NCBI RefSeq assembly: GCF_000400505.1
Contig: NZ_CM001857.1
Span: 1,166,532-1,230,531, forward strand
Direction: 5' to 3'
DNA: 64,000 nucleotides
From: Musicola paradisiaca NCPPB 2511
GTDB lineage: Bacteria; Pseudomonadota; Gammaproteobacteria; Enterobacterales; Enterobacteriaceae
Shown here in pieces: positions 41,567 to 52,000 of the stretch. A program made the position numbers and the translations under genes. The notes beneath the pieces were generated by a model. That model was not told the DNA's origin and ran no database searches. It saw nothing but the letters and a program-made list of their open reading frames with translations. How positions within the stretch are numbered: the stretch's first letter is position 1; the number at the start of each line of letters is the position of its first letter.

Positions 41567-42603
41567 TACCGGATGACCACTGTCTCTCCGTTGTCGGTGC
41601 GGCTAATCACACCGATTTTCCACGCGCTCTCGCCGTTCTGATTGAGATGTGCAATGGCGGTTTCCGCTTGTGCGGCGGGCAGCGCGATGATCATGCCGAC
41701 GCCGCAGTTAAACGTGCGGTACATTTCGTGGCGGCTAACGTTGCCGGCCTGCTGCAACCACTGGAATACCGACGGCCATTGCCAACTGGCTTCATCGATA
41801 GTGGCCTGCATACCTTCCGGCAATACGCGCGGAATGTTTTCCCAGAAGCCGCCGCCGGTCAGGTGAGAGATGGCGTGCACATCGACATTCTCAATCAAAG
41901 ACAGTATCGATTTGACGTAGATCTTGGTCGGAGCCAGCAGGTGGTCGGCCAGTGGTTTGCCGTCTAATTGTGTTTGTTCTGGGTTGGTGCCGCTAACCTC
42001 AAGGATTTTGCGGATCAGCGAGTAACCATTGGAGTGTGGGCCGCTGGAGGCCAGCGCGATCAGCGCGTCGCCTTCCTGTACTTGACTGCCGTCGATGATT
42101 TCCGATTTCTCGACCACGCCGACGCAGAACCCCGCGACGTCATAATCCTCGCCGTGGTACATGCCGGGCATTTCAGCCGTTTCGCCGCCGACCAGCGCGC
42201 AGCCGGACTGTTTACAACCTTCAGCGATGCCGGTGATGACGCGGCTTGCGGTATCCACATCCAGCTTGCCGGTGGCGTAGTAATCCAGGAAGAACAGCGG
42301 CTCGGCGCCTTGCACCACCAGATCATTGACGCACATGGCCACCAGATCGATGCCAATCGTATCGTGACGCTGCAGATCCATCGCCAGACGCAGCTTGGTG
42401 CCGACACCGTCCGTACCGGAAACCAGTACCGGTTCGCGGTATTTCTGCGGTAAGGCGCACAGGGCACCGAAACCGCCCAGACCACCCATGACTTCCGGGC
42501 GGCGGGTCTGTTTCACCACACCTTTAATACGGTCTACCAATGCATTGCCTGCATCAATATCCACGCCTGCGTCTTTATAGCTGAGAGAGGTTTTATCGGT
42601 CAC
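41566..42603 (-). CDS. purM: Phosphoribosylformylglycinamidine cyclo-ligase
   Basis: 345 residues, the E. coli length, from GTG 42603 with GGGGA about 8 bases upstream; the frame continues further upstream into non-homologous sequence. PurM landmarks include [58 protein letters not shown] and [15 protein letters not shown]. It makes AIR in purine synthesis. First gene of purMN, behind a PurR box. Confidence 0.97.
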   Translation of the reverse strand: MTDKTSLSYKDAGVDIDAGNALVDRIKGVVKQTRRPEVMGGLGGFGALCALPQKYREPVLVSGTDGVGTKLRLAMDLQRHDTIGIDLVAMCVNDLVVQGAEPLFFLDYYATGKLDVDTASRVITGIAEGCKQSGCALVGGETAEMPGMYHGEDYDVAGFCVGVVEKSEIIDGSQVQEGDALIALASSGPHSNGYSLIRKILEVSGTNPEQTQLDGKPLADHLLAPTKIYVKSILSLIENVDVHAISHLTGGGFWENIPRVLPEGMQATIDEASWQWPSVFQWLQQAGNVSRHEMYRTFNCGVGMIIALPAAQAETAIAHLNQNGESAWKIGVISRTDNGETVVIR

Positions 42604-42666
42604 TGCGGAGTCCCCACGGAGGTTACGATTGGTTGAAAAAATCGAGCGCGCACATTCTAGCAGCGT

Positions 42667-42682
42667 AAGCAAACGTTTGCGA
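42667..42682 (-). promoter_or_regulatory. PurR operator of purMN
   Basis: aagcaaacgtttgcga matches the 16-bp PurR consensus ACGCAAACGTTTGCGT at 14 positions with a perfect central palindrome. It lies 64-79 bases before the purM start codon, between the divergent purM and upp. Confidence 0.88.
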
Positions 42683-42784
42683 GTGATGTATTCGCGGCCT
42701 GCGCGTTTTGCCGGCAACGGAGAATTTCTGTAATAGCTTGATCTGGATCAGCGTCGATCATATAGCCGCAAGACGAAAAAGCGG

Positions 42785-42790
42785 TATAAT
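42785..42790 (+). promoter_or_regulatory. Likely upp -10 element
   Basis: A perfect TATAAT hexamer stands 45 bases before the upp start codon. No good -35 is seen at 16-18 bases distance. Confidence 0.5.
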
Positions 42791-42834
42791 CCCGCGATTT
42801 TTTTGGCCGTCCTATGCCGAAGGGGAGAAAAGTG

Positions 42835-43461
42835 ATGAAGATCGTCGAGGTGAAACACCCGCTCGTCAAACATAAACTGGGCCTGATGCGTGAGCATGAT
42901 ATCAGCACCAAGCGTTTTCGTGAGCTGGCGTCTGAAGTAGGTAGCTTGTTGACTTATGAAGCCACTGCCGATCTGGCGACTGAGAAAGTGACGATTGAAG
43001 GCTGGTGCGGGCCGGTAGAAGTCGATCAAATCAAAGGCAAAAAAATTACCGTCGTGCCGATCCTGCGTGCCGGGCTGGGCATGATGGAAGGCGTGCTGGA
43101 GAACGTACCCAGCGCGCGCATCAGCGTTGTCGGGATGTATCGCGACGAAACCACACTGGAGCCGGTTCCCTATTTTCAGAAGCTGGCTTCCAATATTGAT
43201 GAGCGCATGGCGCTGGTGGTGGATCCGATGCTGGCGACCGGCGGTTCGATGATCGCGACTATCGATCTGTTGAAGAAAGCCGGGTGCCGCAGCATCAAGA
43301 TTCTGGTGTTGGTCGCGGCCCCAGAAGGGATCGCCGCGCTGGAGAAAGCGCATCCGGATGTGGAGCTTTATACCGCAGCCATCGACAAAGGGCTTAATGA
43401 ACACGGTTACATCATGCCGGGTCTGGGCGATGCCGGCGATAAGCTCTTTGGTACCAAGTAA
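42835..43461 (+). CDS. upp: Uracil phosphoribosyltransferase
   Basis: 208 residues from ATG 42835 with AGGGGAG about 8 bases upstream; an ATG 21 bases earlier is in frame but not conserved. The PRPP loop is [11 protein letters not shown], the uracil-binding segment [11 protein letters not shown] near the C-terminus, and PILRAGLGM is typical. It salvages uracil to UMP. It is divergent from purMN and followed by a terminator and uraA. Confidence 0.98.
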   Translation: MKIVEVKHPLVKHKLGLMREHDISTKRFRELASEVGSLLTYEATADLATEKVTIEGWCGPVEVDQIKGKKITVVPILRAGLGMMEGVLENVPSARISVVGMYRDETTLEPVPYFQKLASNIDERMALVVDPMLATGGSMIATIDLLKKAGCRSIKILVLVAAPEGIAALEKAHPDVELYTAAIDKGLNEHGYIMPGLGDAGDKLFGTK

Positions 43462-43468
43462 GCCATTA

Positions 43469-43495
43469 AGCCGACCTTAGCGTCGGCTTTTTTTT
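43469..43495 (+). terminator. upp terminator
   Basis: agccgac (43469-43475) and gtcggct (43482-43488) form a 7-bp stem followed by a run of eight T. Partial readthrough to uraA is plausible. Confidence 0.88.
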
Positions 43496-43736
43496 GGAAT
43501 GGATTTCCCTCCGACGGCCGTCGGGAACAGCGGCGGCGTAGTCCAGTCGAACAGACAATATCGTAATGCAGGGAAACGACGTCTATTGGGCGTGGTTGCT
43601 CCGGCTGTCGGCTGTCTGGCGTTCGGGGCGGCGGCTGGCCAGGGACGAAGGTTTTTTTCGCGTCGGCGAGGCCGGCGCGGTTTTCTGCCGGGAACGCCGG
43701 TATTTCACAGACAGTAAACTTACAGAGGAAAATGAG

Positions 43737-45026
43737 ATGACTCGTCGCGCCATCGGGGTACATGAACGGTTGCCGCTGTTGCAGACCATCCCGCTGAGCT
43801 TTCAACACTTGTTCGCTATGTTCGGCGCTACCGTGCTGGTGCCGATTCTGTTCAAGGTGAACCCGGCTACGGTACTGCTGTTCAATGGTATCGGTACCCT
43901 GCTTTATTTGTTCATCTGCAAAGGCAAGATTCCGGCATATCTGGGCTCGAGCTTCGCGTTTATCTCCCCGGTGTTACTGCTGTTGCCGCAAGGATACGAA
44001 GTGGCGTTAGGCGGCTTTATCATGTGCGGCCTGGTGTTCTGTCTGGTGGCGCTGGTGGTGCATAAGGCGGGAACCGGCTGGTTGAATGTGATCTTCCCGC
44101 CGGCGGCGATGGGCGCGATTGTGGCGGTTATCGGGCTGGAATTGGCCGGGGTGGCGGCCAATATGGCCGGCCTGACGCCGGCTGCCGGCGTTGAAATGGA
44201 TACCAAAACCGTGACGGTGTCGCTGGTGACGCTGGCGGTGACGGTACTGGGCTCGGTATTGTTTCGTGGCTTTCTGGCGATTATCCCGATTTTGATCGGC
44301 GTGCTGGTGGGTTACGCCTTCGCGTTTTTCATGGGCATGGTGGATCTGGCGCCGATCGCCCAGGCGCATTGGTTTGCACTGCCGACCTTTTATACGCCGC
44401 GTTTTGAGTGGGTCGCTATGCTGACCATTCTGCCCGCCGCGTTGGTGGTGATTGCCGAACACATTGGTCATCTGGTGGTAACTGCCAATATCGTGAAAAA
44501 GGATCTGGTGCGTGACCCGGGCCTGCACCGTTCGCTGTTCGCCAACGGTATTTCCACCATCCTTTCCGGTTTCTTCGGCTCCACGCCGAATACCACCTAC
44601 GGCGAAAACATCGGCGTACTGGCGATCACCAAGGTTTACAGTACCTGGGTGATCGGCGGCGCGGCGCTTATCGCCATTTTGCTGTCCTGCGTCGGCAAAC
44701 TGGCTGCGGCGATTCAGGCGGTGCCGGTGCCGGTGATGGGCGGTGTGTCTTTGCTGCTGTACGGCGTTATCGGCGCCTCCGGCATCCGCGTTTTGATCGA
44801 ATCCAAAGTGGATTACAACAAGGCGCAGAACCTGATCCTGACATCGGTGATTCTGATTATCGGCGTCAGCGGCGCCAAGATTCACTTAGGTGTGGTTGAA
44901 CTGAAAGGTATGGCGCTGGCGACGGTCGTTGGTGTGTTCCTTAGCCTGTTGTTTCGCATTATCAGCCTGTTCCGTAAAGAAGAAGAGGTGATTGACCCGC
45001 CGGATAATGACGGCGCAGTACGTTGA
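43737..45026 (+). CDS. uraA: Uracil:H+ symporter UraA
   Basis: 429 residues from ATG 43737 (MTRRAIGVHERLPLL), with GAGGAAAATGAG just upstream; an in-frame extension of 57 codons is not family-like. About 14 membrane segments in the NCS2/UraA fold; the substrate region includes SSFAFISPVLLLLP, the VIAEHIGH motif with its key Glu/His, and the GFFGSTPNTTYGENIG stretch. It imports uracil for Upp. Confidence 0.97.
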   Translation: MTRRAIGVHERLPLLQTIPLSFQHLFAMFGATVLVPILFKVNPATVLLFNGIGTLLYLFICKGKIPAYLGSSFAFISPVLLLLPQGYEVALGGFIMCGLVFCLVALVVHKAGTGWLNVIFPPAAMGAIVAVIGLELAGVAANMAGLTPAAGVEMDTKTVTVSLVTLAVTVLGSVLFRGFLAIIPILIGVLVGYAFAFFMGMVDLAPIAQAHWFALPTFYTPRFEWVAMLTILPAALVVIAEHIGHLVVTANIVKKDLVRDPGLHRSLFANGISTILSGFFGSTPNTTYGENIGVLAITKVYSTWVIGGAALIAILLSCVGKLAAAIQAVPVPVMGGVSLLLYGVIGASGIRVLIESKVDYNKAQNLILTSVILIIGVSGAKIHLGVVELKGMALATVVGVFLSLLFRIISLFRKEEEVIDPPDNDGAVR

Positions 45027-45036
45027 CATTGCGGAT

Positions 45037-45065
45037 ACCGTCCGCTGCATTGCGCGGCGGACGGT
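45037..45065. terminator. Hairpin downstream of uraA
   Basis: accgtccgc (45037-45045) pairs with gcggacggt (45057-45065) over an 11-base loop. No T-run follows, so termination may be incomplete and hda may receive readthrough. Confidence 0.45.
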
Positions 45066-45143
45066 GCGGTCGCCGGGTTCAACCGGCGATGCGTTCTGTG
45101 GTAGACTGACGCAGTTTTCCTGCCTGTTTGGTTTGAGGTGCTT

Positions 45144-45845
45144 CTGAATACGCCGGCACAGCTTTCATTGCCACTCTATCTACCGGATGACGAAACGTTC
45201 GACAGTTTCTATCCGGGTGAAAACACGTCTTTGCTGGCAGCCATCCATCATGCGTTAAATCAGACGCATGGCAGTTATCTCTATTTTTGGTCTCGTCAGG
45301 GCGGCGGCCGTAGCCACCTGCTCCATGCCGCTTGTGCTGAATGCTCGCGTACTGGTGAAGCGGTAGGGTACGTTCCGCTGGATAAGCGCGCCTATTTTGT
45401 GCCGGAAGTGTTGGATGGCATGGAGCAGCTGGCATTGGTGTGCATCGATAATATCGAGTCGATAGCCGGCGACGAACAGTGGGAACTGTCGATGTTCAAC
45501 CTGTATAACCGCATTCAGGAGAGCGGGCGAACCCGGCTGTTGATCACCGGCGATCGACCACCACGCCAGCTTAATCTGCATCTAGCTGATTTGGCCTCGC
45601 GTCTGGACTGGGGGCAGATTTACCGTCTGCAGCCGTTATCCGATGAGGAAAAAGGCGAAGCGCTGCAATTACGCGCCCGGTTGCGGGGGTTCGAACTGCC
45701 GGAAGACGTGAGCCGCTTTCTGCTCAAACGCCTCGACAGGGAGATGCGGACGCTGTTTACGACGCTGGATCAGCTCGACCGCGCTTCCATCACCGCTCAG
45801 CGCAAGCTGACGATTCCCTTCGTCAAAGAGATCCTTGGTCTATAA
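45144..45845 (+). CDS. hda: DnaA regulatory inactivator Hda, likely CTG start
   Basis: 233 residues if translation starts at CTG 45144 ([18 protein letters not shown]). GAGG at 45135-45138 is 5 bases before that CTG. An in-frame GTG at 45138 overlaps the SD itself and is less likely. E. coli Hda is known to use a CUG start at the same place. The N-terminal QLSLPL is the beta-clamp binding motif. AAA+ features: a degenerate P-loop QGGGRSHLL, Walker B-like LVCIDNIE and an arginine finger region (ASRLDWG). Hda-clamp stimulates DnaA-ATP hydrolysis (RIDA). Confidence 0.95.
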   Translation: MNTPAQLSLPLYLPDDETFDSFYPGENTSLLAAIHHALNQTHGSYLYFWSRQGGGRSHLLHAACAECSRTGEAVGYVPLDKRAYFVPEVLDGMEQLALVCIDNIESIAGDEQWELSMFNLYNRIQESGRTRLLITGDRPPRQLNLHLADLASRLDWGQIYRLQPLSDEEKGEALQLRARLRGFELPEDVSRFLLKRLDREMRTLFTTLDQLDRASITAQRKLTIPFVKEILGL

Positions 45846-45872
45846 GGATTTTTACTACAACGCACCGCACCG

Positions 45873-46229
45873 TTACAGGATTTCCAGCACGCTTTCCGGC
45901 GGGCGGCCGATACGCGCCTGCTGGCCGACAACGACGATCGGTCGTTCGATCAGTTTGGGGTGTTGCACCATAGCATCGATCAACTGCGTTTCGGTCAGCG
46001 CGTTATCGGCCAGCTTAAGCTCGCGGTACAGATCTTCTTTCTGGCGCATCAAATCGCGTGCGCTGTGAAACCCCAGCTGTTTGATGAGTGCAGTCAGCGT
46101 CGCTGCGTCCGGCGGTGTTTCCAGATACAGAATGATCTCGGGCTCGATGTCCTGCTGCTTCAGCAGCGCCAGCGTTTCCCGGCTTTTGGTGCAGCGTGGG
46201 TTGTGGTAAATGACGATGTGCTTGTTCAT
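45873..46229 (-). CDS. yfgD: ArsC-family protein YfgD
   Basis: 118 residues from ATG 46229 (MNKHIVIYHNPRC); ten further codons upstream are in frame but not conserved. The thioredoxin-like ArsC fold has active-site Cys13 in HNPRCTKSR. Homologues are annotated as arsenate-reductase-like, but no ars genes adjoin. It lies convergent to hda and just downstream of bepA, as in E. coli. Confidence 0.9.
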   Translation of the reverse strand: MNKHIVIYHNPRCTKSRETLALLKQQDIEPEIILYLETPPDAATLTALIKQLGFHSARDLMRQKEDLYRELKLADNALTETQLIDAMVQHPKLIERPIVVVGQQARIGRPPESVLEIL

Positions 46230-46245
46230 GTGGGTCTGCCTTGCG

Positions 46246-47712
46246 TCAGGATTTTTCATAAGGGCGGAAGCGTTGTTGCAGCGCTCGCAACTGGTCGATG
46301 CGGGCGTCGTAGCGCGCTTGATCCATACTGCCGAGCTTGCTTTGGGAACTGGCGTTGCTCAGCAGGCGGATGGCCTGATCCAGCTTGCCGCCGAGCGCCA
46401 GACTTTCCGCTCTGGCCGCCAACTCTTCGCCGCGCGAGCCCTGAGCGGCGGAAGCCTGTGCCAACAGATCCCAGCCGTTCGGGTCATCCGGATGGGCGTA
46501 GGTATATTTGCGCAGTAGTTTTACGGCGTCTGCCGAGTGCTGTCCTTCGACATAGGCGTTGGCCAGGTTGATTTGCAACACCGGGCTGTCTTGCGCGTCC
46601 GGCACTTTCTGCAGGCGGGCGATCGCCTGGGCGGCACGCTGTTGACCGAGATCGATATCGGTCATCAGATCGAGAAACCAGGGATTATCCGGGGATTTAT
46701 CCAGCAGCGGCTGAAGCGTGGTTCGCGCGTCGTCATATTTCTTGTTCTGATAGGCACGAATCGCCCGGCCGTACTGAGCCGCCTGCTGTTCACGCACATT
46801 GCCTTTAGCCCAGTTGTCCAGCAAGGTCGCGGTATAGGGGCTGTCCGACGTGCTGTACATTCCCATGGCGCGAATGCGGGCGAAATAGAAATCCGGCGAT
46901 GACTGTACCGGGGAGGATTTCATCTGGTTGGCGCGGTTGCGCGCATCCGCCAGCCGACTTTCCGGCAAGGGGTGCGTCAGCAGCATTTCCGGCGGTTTGG
47001 TGGCGTAGCGGGTGAGATCCGCCAGTCGTTGCAGAAAATTGGGCATCGCCTGCGGATCGAAACCGGCACGCTGCAATACCTGGATCCCGATGCGATCCGC
47101 TTCCTGTTCATTCGATTGGGTAAAACTGATGATGCCCTGCTGGGCGCCGGCAAGGGTGCCGCTCAGCGCGGCGATCCCGGCCTGAGGATTGGCCATAGCC
47201 AATAGCAGTGAGCCCAACGCGCCGGCCCAGGTTAATGGCGCGCTGCTTTTCTGTGCCTCCATGGCACGGGCCAGATGGCGCTGAGTGACGTGAGAGATTT
47301 CGTGCGCCAGCACCGACGCCAGTTCGCTTTCATTTTCAACGTAACGGAACAACCCGGAATGCAGTACGACATTGCCGCCGAAAAAAGCAAAGGCGTTGAT
47401 TTCGTCATTGTTGACCAGGAAAAAGTGGAACGGTGTGCGCACGGAGTCCGCGGATTTGACCAGCCGCCCACCCAGGCGATTGACGTACTGCAACAGCAGT
47501 GGGTCATTAATCAGCGGCGCCCCGGATCGCAATTGGCGTACATAGAAATCGCCCATCACCATTTCCTGACCGATGCTGAGCGTGCCGCCGGCCGTAGTGC
47601 CGATGTCCGGCAGGCCATTGTCCTGCGCTTGTGCGGCGGTGGCGGCAAGGTTTCCGGCCAGCAGCATTCCCACCAGAATGGAGATGACCGTTTTAGAGAG
47701 CCGATGAGACAT
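46246..47712 (-). CDS. bepA: Periplasmic metalloprotease/chaperone BepA
   Basis: 488 residues with a signal peptide ending near AAQA. The M48 zinc motif HEISH is at 137-141 and the third ligand in NEQEAD (about 201-206). The C-terminal half is a TPR domain (about 310-480). BepA supports LptD assembly or degrades misfolded LptD at the BAM complex. E. coli has perM beyond bepA; here bcp follows instead. Confidence 0.96.
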   Translation of the reverse strand: MSHRLSKTVISILVGMLLAGNLAATAAQAQDNGLPDIGTTAGGTLSIGQEMVMGDFYVRQLRSGAPLINDPLLLQYVNRLGGRLVKSADSVRTPFHFFLVNNDEINAFAFFGGNVVLHSGLFRYVENESELASVLAHEISHVTQRHLARAMEAQKSSAPLTWAGALGSLLLAMANPQAGIAALSGTLAGAQQGIISFTQSNEQEADRIGIQVLQRAGFDPQAMPNFLQRLADLTRYATKPPEMLLTHPLPESRLADARNRANQMKSSPVQSSPDFYFARIRAMGMYSTSDSPYTATLLDNWAKGNVREQQAAQYGRAIRAYQNKKYDDARTTLQPLLDKSPDNPWFLDLMTDIDLGQQRAAQAIARLQKVPDAQDSPVLQINLANAYVEGQHSADAVKLLRKYTYAHPDDPNGWDLLAQASAAQGSRGEELAARAESLALGGKLDQAIRLLSNASSQSKLGSMDQARYDARIDQLRALQQRFRPYEKS

Positions 47713-47907
47713 AACGGATACAACCTTCTGAACAGCCAGAGAGAAATGAGCATCATCTTAGCCAGCGTGGGCACACAATGAAACACGCAGCGGGAAAAAG
47801 CAGGGTTAAAAAATAGAAAATCGGGCAGGACGCCGCGAGGATTGCCGGCGCCAGGGAAGCGGACGCCGACAGAGAAAACGAGAAGTAAGAGGGCCGTTGC
47901 CGGGCTG

Positions 47908-48375
47908 TCAGGCGCCCTTCAGGTAGTCCAGCACGACATCGTGGTGATTGCTGGTTTTGAAATCGTCGAAGACATTTTCAATAGCGCCGTTAGCGTCAAT
48001 CAGGAAACTGATGCGATGGATGCCGTCATAGGTCTTACCCATGAAGCTTTTCTCGCCCCATACCCCAAATTGTTCCGCCACCTGATGATCCTCGTCGGAC
48101 AGCAGTGTGAAGTTCAGTAGTTCCTTCTCAGTGAAGCGGGACAGCTTTTCCGGTTTATCCGTGCTGATGCCCAGGACTTCTACGCCGTGCTTTTTCAGAT
48201 CGTCCATGTTGTCGCGCAGTCCGCAAGCCTGCACGGTACAACCTGGCGTCATCGCTTTGGGGTAGAAATACACCAGTACCCGTTGTCCCTGGAAGTCGGT
48301 CAAATTAACTTGTTCACCATCCTGGTCAGGCAAGCTAAATGTCGGTGCGATATCACCGGCTTTCAGTGTGTTCAT
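47908..48375 (-). CDS. bcp: Thiol peroxidase Bcp (peroxiredoxin Q)
   Basis: 155 residues from ATG 48375; a GTG one codon earlier is also in frame. The peroxidatic Cys46 and resolving Cys51 are in TPGCTVQACGLRD. LSDEDHQVAEQFGVWGEK and YDGIHRISFLID are Bcp-typical. It reduces peroxides with thioredoxin. It begins 3 bases beyond the gcvR stop (TAGTGATG) and so is co-expressed with it. Confidence 0.96.
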   Translation of the reverse strand: MNTLKAGDIAPTFSLPDQDGEQVNLTDFQGQRVLVYFYPKAMTPGCTVQACGLRDNMDDLKKHGVEVLGISTDKPEKLSRFTEKELLNFTLLSDEDHQVAEQFGVWGEKSFMGKTYDGIHRISFLIDANGAIENVFDDFKTSNHHDVVLDYLKGA

Positions 48376-48377
48376 CA

Positions 48378-48947
48378 CTACTCTCCATCTTTGTCTTCGT
48401 GCTGTGGATAGTTAACCACGCTAATACTGCCTTGCGCGTTCAGTTCTGTACATAGCTGATGAAAAGCCGGCTCAATAATTAAACCGTCCAGCGTAGCCGG
48501 GCTGTGCGCGGTGATCTGAATATATAACTGCGGCAGCGCGGCACCCTCGGCGGACTGGGTTTTGGAAACCAGCTCGGCAATATTCATCTGGTGAGAGTCA
48601 AACAGATCGGTAAAGCGTTCAATGATGTGAGGGGAATCCGCGACCTCTACTTTTACCCAAACGGTGGCGGGCATCGGCGGGCGGGCCTGCGATTCGGTAC
48701 GTTTCATCACGATCAACAGATCCAGTTCCGCGCCTTTAAGCGGCAGAGTGGACTCAATCAGCGTGATAGCGTTCCAACTGCCGGAAAGCAGCATGATGAA
48801 GGTGAATTCCTTGCCCAGCATTGCAAGTCGACTATCTTCGATGTTGCAGCCACAACTGCTGACGTGGCGGGTAATCGTATTAACGATACCAGTGCGGTCG
48901 GTTCCCAAGGCGGTGATGACCAGATAGTGTTCTTCCGGGCTCGGCAA
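48378..48947 (-). CDS. gcvR: Glycine cleavage system repressor-like GcvR
   Basis: 189 residues if it starts at TTG 48947 (LPSPEEHYLVITALG), with AGGA about 9 bases upstream; this fits the 190 of E. coli. Longer frames from ATG 48983 or beyond are possible but lack a good ribosome site. Two ACT domains: HYLVITALGTDRTGIVN and VKVEVADSPHIIERF. GcvR binds GcvA to repress gcvTHP. It is divergent from dapA and upstream of bcp. Confidence 0.88.
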   Translation of the reverse strand: MPSPEEHYLVITALGTDRTGIVNTITRHVSSCGCNIEDSRLAMLGKEFTFIMLLSGSWNAITLIESTLPLKGAELDLLIVMKRTESQARPPMPATVWVKVEVADSPHIIERFTDLFDSHQMNIAELVSKTQSAEGAALPQLYIQITAHSPATLDGLIIEPAFHQLCTELNAQGSISVVNYPQHEDKDGE

Positions 48948-49094
48948 AATTGTTCTTCCTGTACAGAATGTTGGGAGTAACATGGTAAACACAAAAAAAA
49001 CCACCTGCCAAGCGCTTACAACCGAGGTTGCAAGCTTGCTTTTGCATAGAACTCAAAAGTACCATGAGGCACTTGTTTGTGGAGGGGATGGCCA

Positions 49095-49973
49095 ATGTTT
49101 ACGGGTAGTATTGTTGCTCTGGTTACGCCGATGGACGACAAAGGTGCCGTTGATCGTGCAAGCCTGAAAAAACTGATTGATTATCATGTCGCTAGCGGGA
49201 CTGCAGCGATTGTGTCGGTGGGTACCACCGGTGAATCCGCCACGTTGGGCCATGATGAGCACGGCGAAGTGGTGATGATGACGCTGGAATTGAGCGATGG
49301 CCGTATTCCCGTTATCGCCGGAACCGGCGCCAATTCAACTGCGGAAGCCATTTCACTCACCCAACGTTTCAACGATACCGGCGTAGCCGGTTGCCTGACG
49401 GTGACGCCTTATTACAACAAGCCGACCCAGGAAGGCTTGTATCTGCACTTCAAAGCTATCGCCGAACATACCGATTTACCGCAAATTCTGTACAACGTCC
49501 CGGCGCGTACCGGTTGCGATATGCTGCCTGAAACCGTCGCCCGTCTGTCGGAAGTCAAAAATATTGTCGCCATTAAGGAAGCCACAGGGAACTTAAGCCG
49601 CGTCAGTCAGATCCAAGAACTGGTTCGTGAAGATTTCATTTTGCTGAGCGGCGATGACGCCAGCGGGCTGGACTTCATGCAATTGGGCGGCAAAGGGGTG
49701 ATTTCCGTAACAGCCAACATCGCGGCCCGTGAAATGGCGGCGATGTGCGAACTGGCTGCGCAGGGGAATTTTGCCGAAGCCCGCCGTCTGAACCAGCGTT
49801 TGATGCCGCTGCATCAGAAACTGTTTGTTGAACCCAACCCCATCCCAGTGAAATGGGCGTGCAAGGCGTTGGGATTGATGGCGACCGATACGCTTCGCCT
49901 GCCGATGACCCCGTTGACGGAATCTGGCCGTACCGTGGTTGAGCAGGCCCTGAAGCAGGCGGGTTTGCTGTAA
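49095..49973 (+). CDS. dapA: 4-hydroxy-tetrahydrodipicolinate synthase
   Basis: 292 residues from ATG 49095; upstream GGAGGGG gives the ribosome site. Schiff-base Lys161 is in [11 protein letters not shown], Tyr133 in [10 protein letters not shown] and Thr44/Thr45 in VGTTGES, all at the E. coli numbers. First committed step of lysine/diaminopimelate synthesis. Followed by bamC after 15 bases, the E. coli dapA-bamC arrangement. Confidence 0.98.
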   Translation: MFTGSIVALVTPMDDKGAVDRASLKKLIDYHVASGTAAIVSVGTTGESATLGHDEHGEVVMMTLELSDGRIPVIAGTGANSTAEAISLTQRFNDTGVAGCLTVTPYYNKPTQEGLYLHFKAIAEHTDLPQILYNVPARTGCDMLPETVARLSEVKNIVAIKEATGNLSRVSQIQELVREDFILLSGDDASGLDFMQLGGKGVISVTANIAAREMAAMCELAAQGNFAEARRLNQRLMPLHQKLFVEPNPIPVKWACKALGLMATDTLRLPMTPLTESGRTVVEQALKQAGLL

Positions 49974-49988
49974 CCGTTAGGAGAGTTG

Positions 49989-51029
49989 ATGAGTTCTTCA
50001 TTGCAAAAGTCGCGGGTGGCGAAGGTGGTTGGGGTTTCCCTGATCATGATGCTGGCCGCCTGTTCCAGCGATCAACGTTATAAGCGCCAGGTCAACGGCG
50101 ATGAGTCTTATTTGAGCACGCCGGAGCATCGGTCGTTGAATGTGCCATCGGGTCTGATCCTGCCGCTGCAGAATAGTGATTTCGATATTCCAGCGACCAC
50201 GCCGAACGGTGCTTTGGGCAAGGCGTTGGATATTCGGCCGCCGGCACAGCCGCTGGCGTTGTTGAACGGTTCTCGTGGACAGACTGTCGGCAATACGGCA
50301 ACGCTGTTGCTGGAAAACAGCGCGCGTAACAGCCATCTCTGGCCGCAGATTGTGCAGGTGCTGCAATCCAGAAATTATGCTATCGCCAGCCGTCAGGATG
50401 CCAACCAGACCTTGACCACCGACTGGATCTCCTGGAAGCGTGAAGACGAAGATGTGGCTTATCAGGCGCGTTATCAGATAAGCCTGCAAGCGCAAGGGTA
50501 TCAGTTGGCGTTAACGGTAAAACAGCTGGAACTGCAGCAAAATACCCGTCCGGTGACAGACGGAACCGAGATTCAACGTTATACCGCCCAGATGCTCAAC
50601 ACACTGTCTGATGCGCTGGATAAGCGCCTGAACGAGAGCGATAACGCGCTGGCCGGCCGTAATAGCCAACAGTTGAACGTTCAGAGCGGAGCGGATGATT
50701 CCGGTTTGCCGTTGTTGGTGGTGCGCGGCCCGTATAATCAGGTCTGGGATCGTCTGCCGAAAGCGCTGGAAAGCATCGGCATGCAAGTGGGCGATCGTAG
50801 CCGTCCGCAGGGTTCCATAACCATCACCTATAAAGCGCCGGGCAGTTCGACCTGGGATGCGCTGGGCGCCAAAGATCCGCAATTGCCGAAGGGCGACTAC
50901 AAATTGCAGGTCGGCGATTTAGGCAACCGCAGTACGCTACAGTTTATCGACGCCAAGGGTCATACGCTGACCCAGTCGCAGAATGATGCGCTGGTTTCGG
51001 TGTTCCAGGCCGCGCTAACCAAATCGTAA
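49989..51029 (+). CDS. bamC: Outer membrane assembly lipoprotein BamC
   Basis: 346 residues from ATG 49989. The lipobox is MLAAC with the lipidated Cys near 25. The unstructured N-terminal arm that binds BamD (about 26-100) is followed by two helix-grip domains ([40 protein letters not shown]). It is a subunit of the BAM complex in the outer membrane. Confidence 0.97.
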   Translation: MSSSLQKSRVAKVVGVSLIMMLAACSSDQRYKRQVNGDESYLSTPEHRSLNVPSGLILPLQNSDFDIPATTPNGALGKALDIRPPAQPLALLNGSRGQTVGNTATLLLENSARNSHLWPQIVQVLQSRNYAIASRQDANQTLTTDWISWKREDEDVAYQARYQISLQAQGYQLALTVKQLELQQNTRPVTDGTEIQRYTAQMLNTLSDALDKRLNESDNALAGRNSQQLNVQSGADDSGLPLLVVRGPYNQVWDRLPKALESIGMQVGDRSRPQGSITITYKAPGSSTWDALGAKDPQLPKGDYKLQVGDLGNRSTLQFIDAKGHTLTQSQNDALVSVFQAALTKS

Positions 51030-51043
51030 GCGGCAAGTAATGC

Positions 51044-51069
51044 AAGGGTCGGTTAGCCGACCCTTCTTC
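51044..51069 (+). terminator. bamC terminator
   Basis: aagggtcgg (51044-51052) and ccgaccctt (51057-51065) make a perfect 9-bp stem with loop ttag, followed by cttcatt. Confidence 0.75.
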
Positions 51070-51137
51070 ATTAAGTTATCGACGAGTTAAATCACCGGGC
51101 CGTGTGCCGTGGCCCTTACTTGTGTGGAGTATTAAAG

Positions 51138-51851
51138 ATGCAAAAGCTAGCTGAGTTGTATCGCGGAAAAGCGAAAACGGTCTACACCACGGACGATCCT
51201 GATCTGCTGGTGTTGGAGTTCCGCAATGATACGTCAGCAGGGGACGGCGCTCGCATTGAACAGTTCGATCGCAAAGGGATGGTGAACAACAAGTTCAACC
51301 ATTTCATCATGACCAAACTGGCGGATGCGGGTATCCCGACCCAGATGGTGCAACTGTTGTCTGACAACGAAGTGCTGGTAAAAAAGCTGGATATGGTGCC
51401 GGTTGAATGTGTGGTGCGTAACCGCGCTGCAGGGTCGTTGGTGAAACGCCTGGGCATCAAGGAAGGTGAAATCCTCAATCCGCCGTTGTTTGATTTATTC
51501 CTGAAAAACGACGCCATGCATGACCCGATGGTTAATGAGTCGTACTGCAAAACGTTCGGTTGGGTGAGTGAAGAAAACCTGGCTCGTATGAAGGAACTGA
51601 CTTACAAGGCGAACGATGTACTCAGCAAGCTGTTCGATGACGCTGGTCTGATCCTGGTGGACTTCAAACTGGAGTTCGGTCTGTTTAAGGGCGAAGTGGT
51701 GCTGGGTGACGAATTCTCCCCCGATGGCAGTCGTCTGTGGGATAAGGAAACGTTGGATAAAATGGATAAAGACCGTTTCCGTCAGAGTCTGGGTGGTCTG
51801 ATTGAAGCCTATGAGGAAGTGGCACGCCGTTTAGGGGTAAAACTGGACTAA
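51138..51851 (+). CDS. purC: SAICAR synthase
   Basis: 237 residues from ATG 51138 ([16 protein letters not shown]), the E. coli length. Landmarks: [39 protein letters not shown] and [13 protein letters not shown]. It joins CAIR and aspartate in purine synthesis. I see no PurR box in the 68 bases between the bamC terminator and the start, unlike purM. Confidence 0.97.
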   Translation: MQKLAELYRGKAKTVYTTDDPDLLVLEFRNDTSAGDGARIEQFDRKGMVNNKFNHFIMTKLADAGIPTQMVQLLSDNEVLVKKLDMVPVECVVRNRAAGSLVKRLGIKEGEILNPPLFDLFLKNDAMHDPMVNESYCKTFGWVSEENLARMKELTYKANDVLSKLFDDAGLILVDFKLEFGLFKGEVVLGDEFSPDGSRLWDKETLDKMDKDRFRQSLGGLIEAYEEVARRLGVKLD

Positions 51852-51951
51852 CAGCGCAATCGTTTACGTTTTCGCGGGCGACACCATATCGCCCGCCATA
51901 TCACTGTGAAAAATCTTGATCGAGCCGCGCCGCAGCAGCCAATAATCAGTG

Positions 51952-51960
51952 CTATGATTG
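51952..51960 (+). promoter_or_regulatory. Extended -10 upstream of yeaL-like gene
   Basis: tgctatgat is a TGn-extended -10, about 40 bases before the start codon at 52001. Confidence 0.4.
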
Positions 51961-52000
51961 CCCGCCTGTTTGTGACCTGTTATCCCGGCAAGGATTTTTC

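Noticed and set aside
44007-44885. 292-codon His/Arg-rich frame opposite uraA
   Set aside because: The composition (very rich in His, Gln, Arg, Asp) is typical of an antisense reading of a membrane protein.
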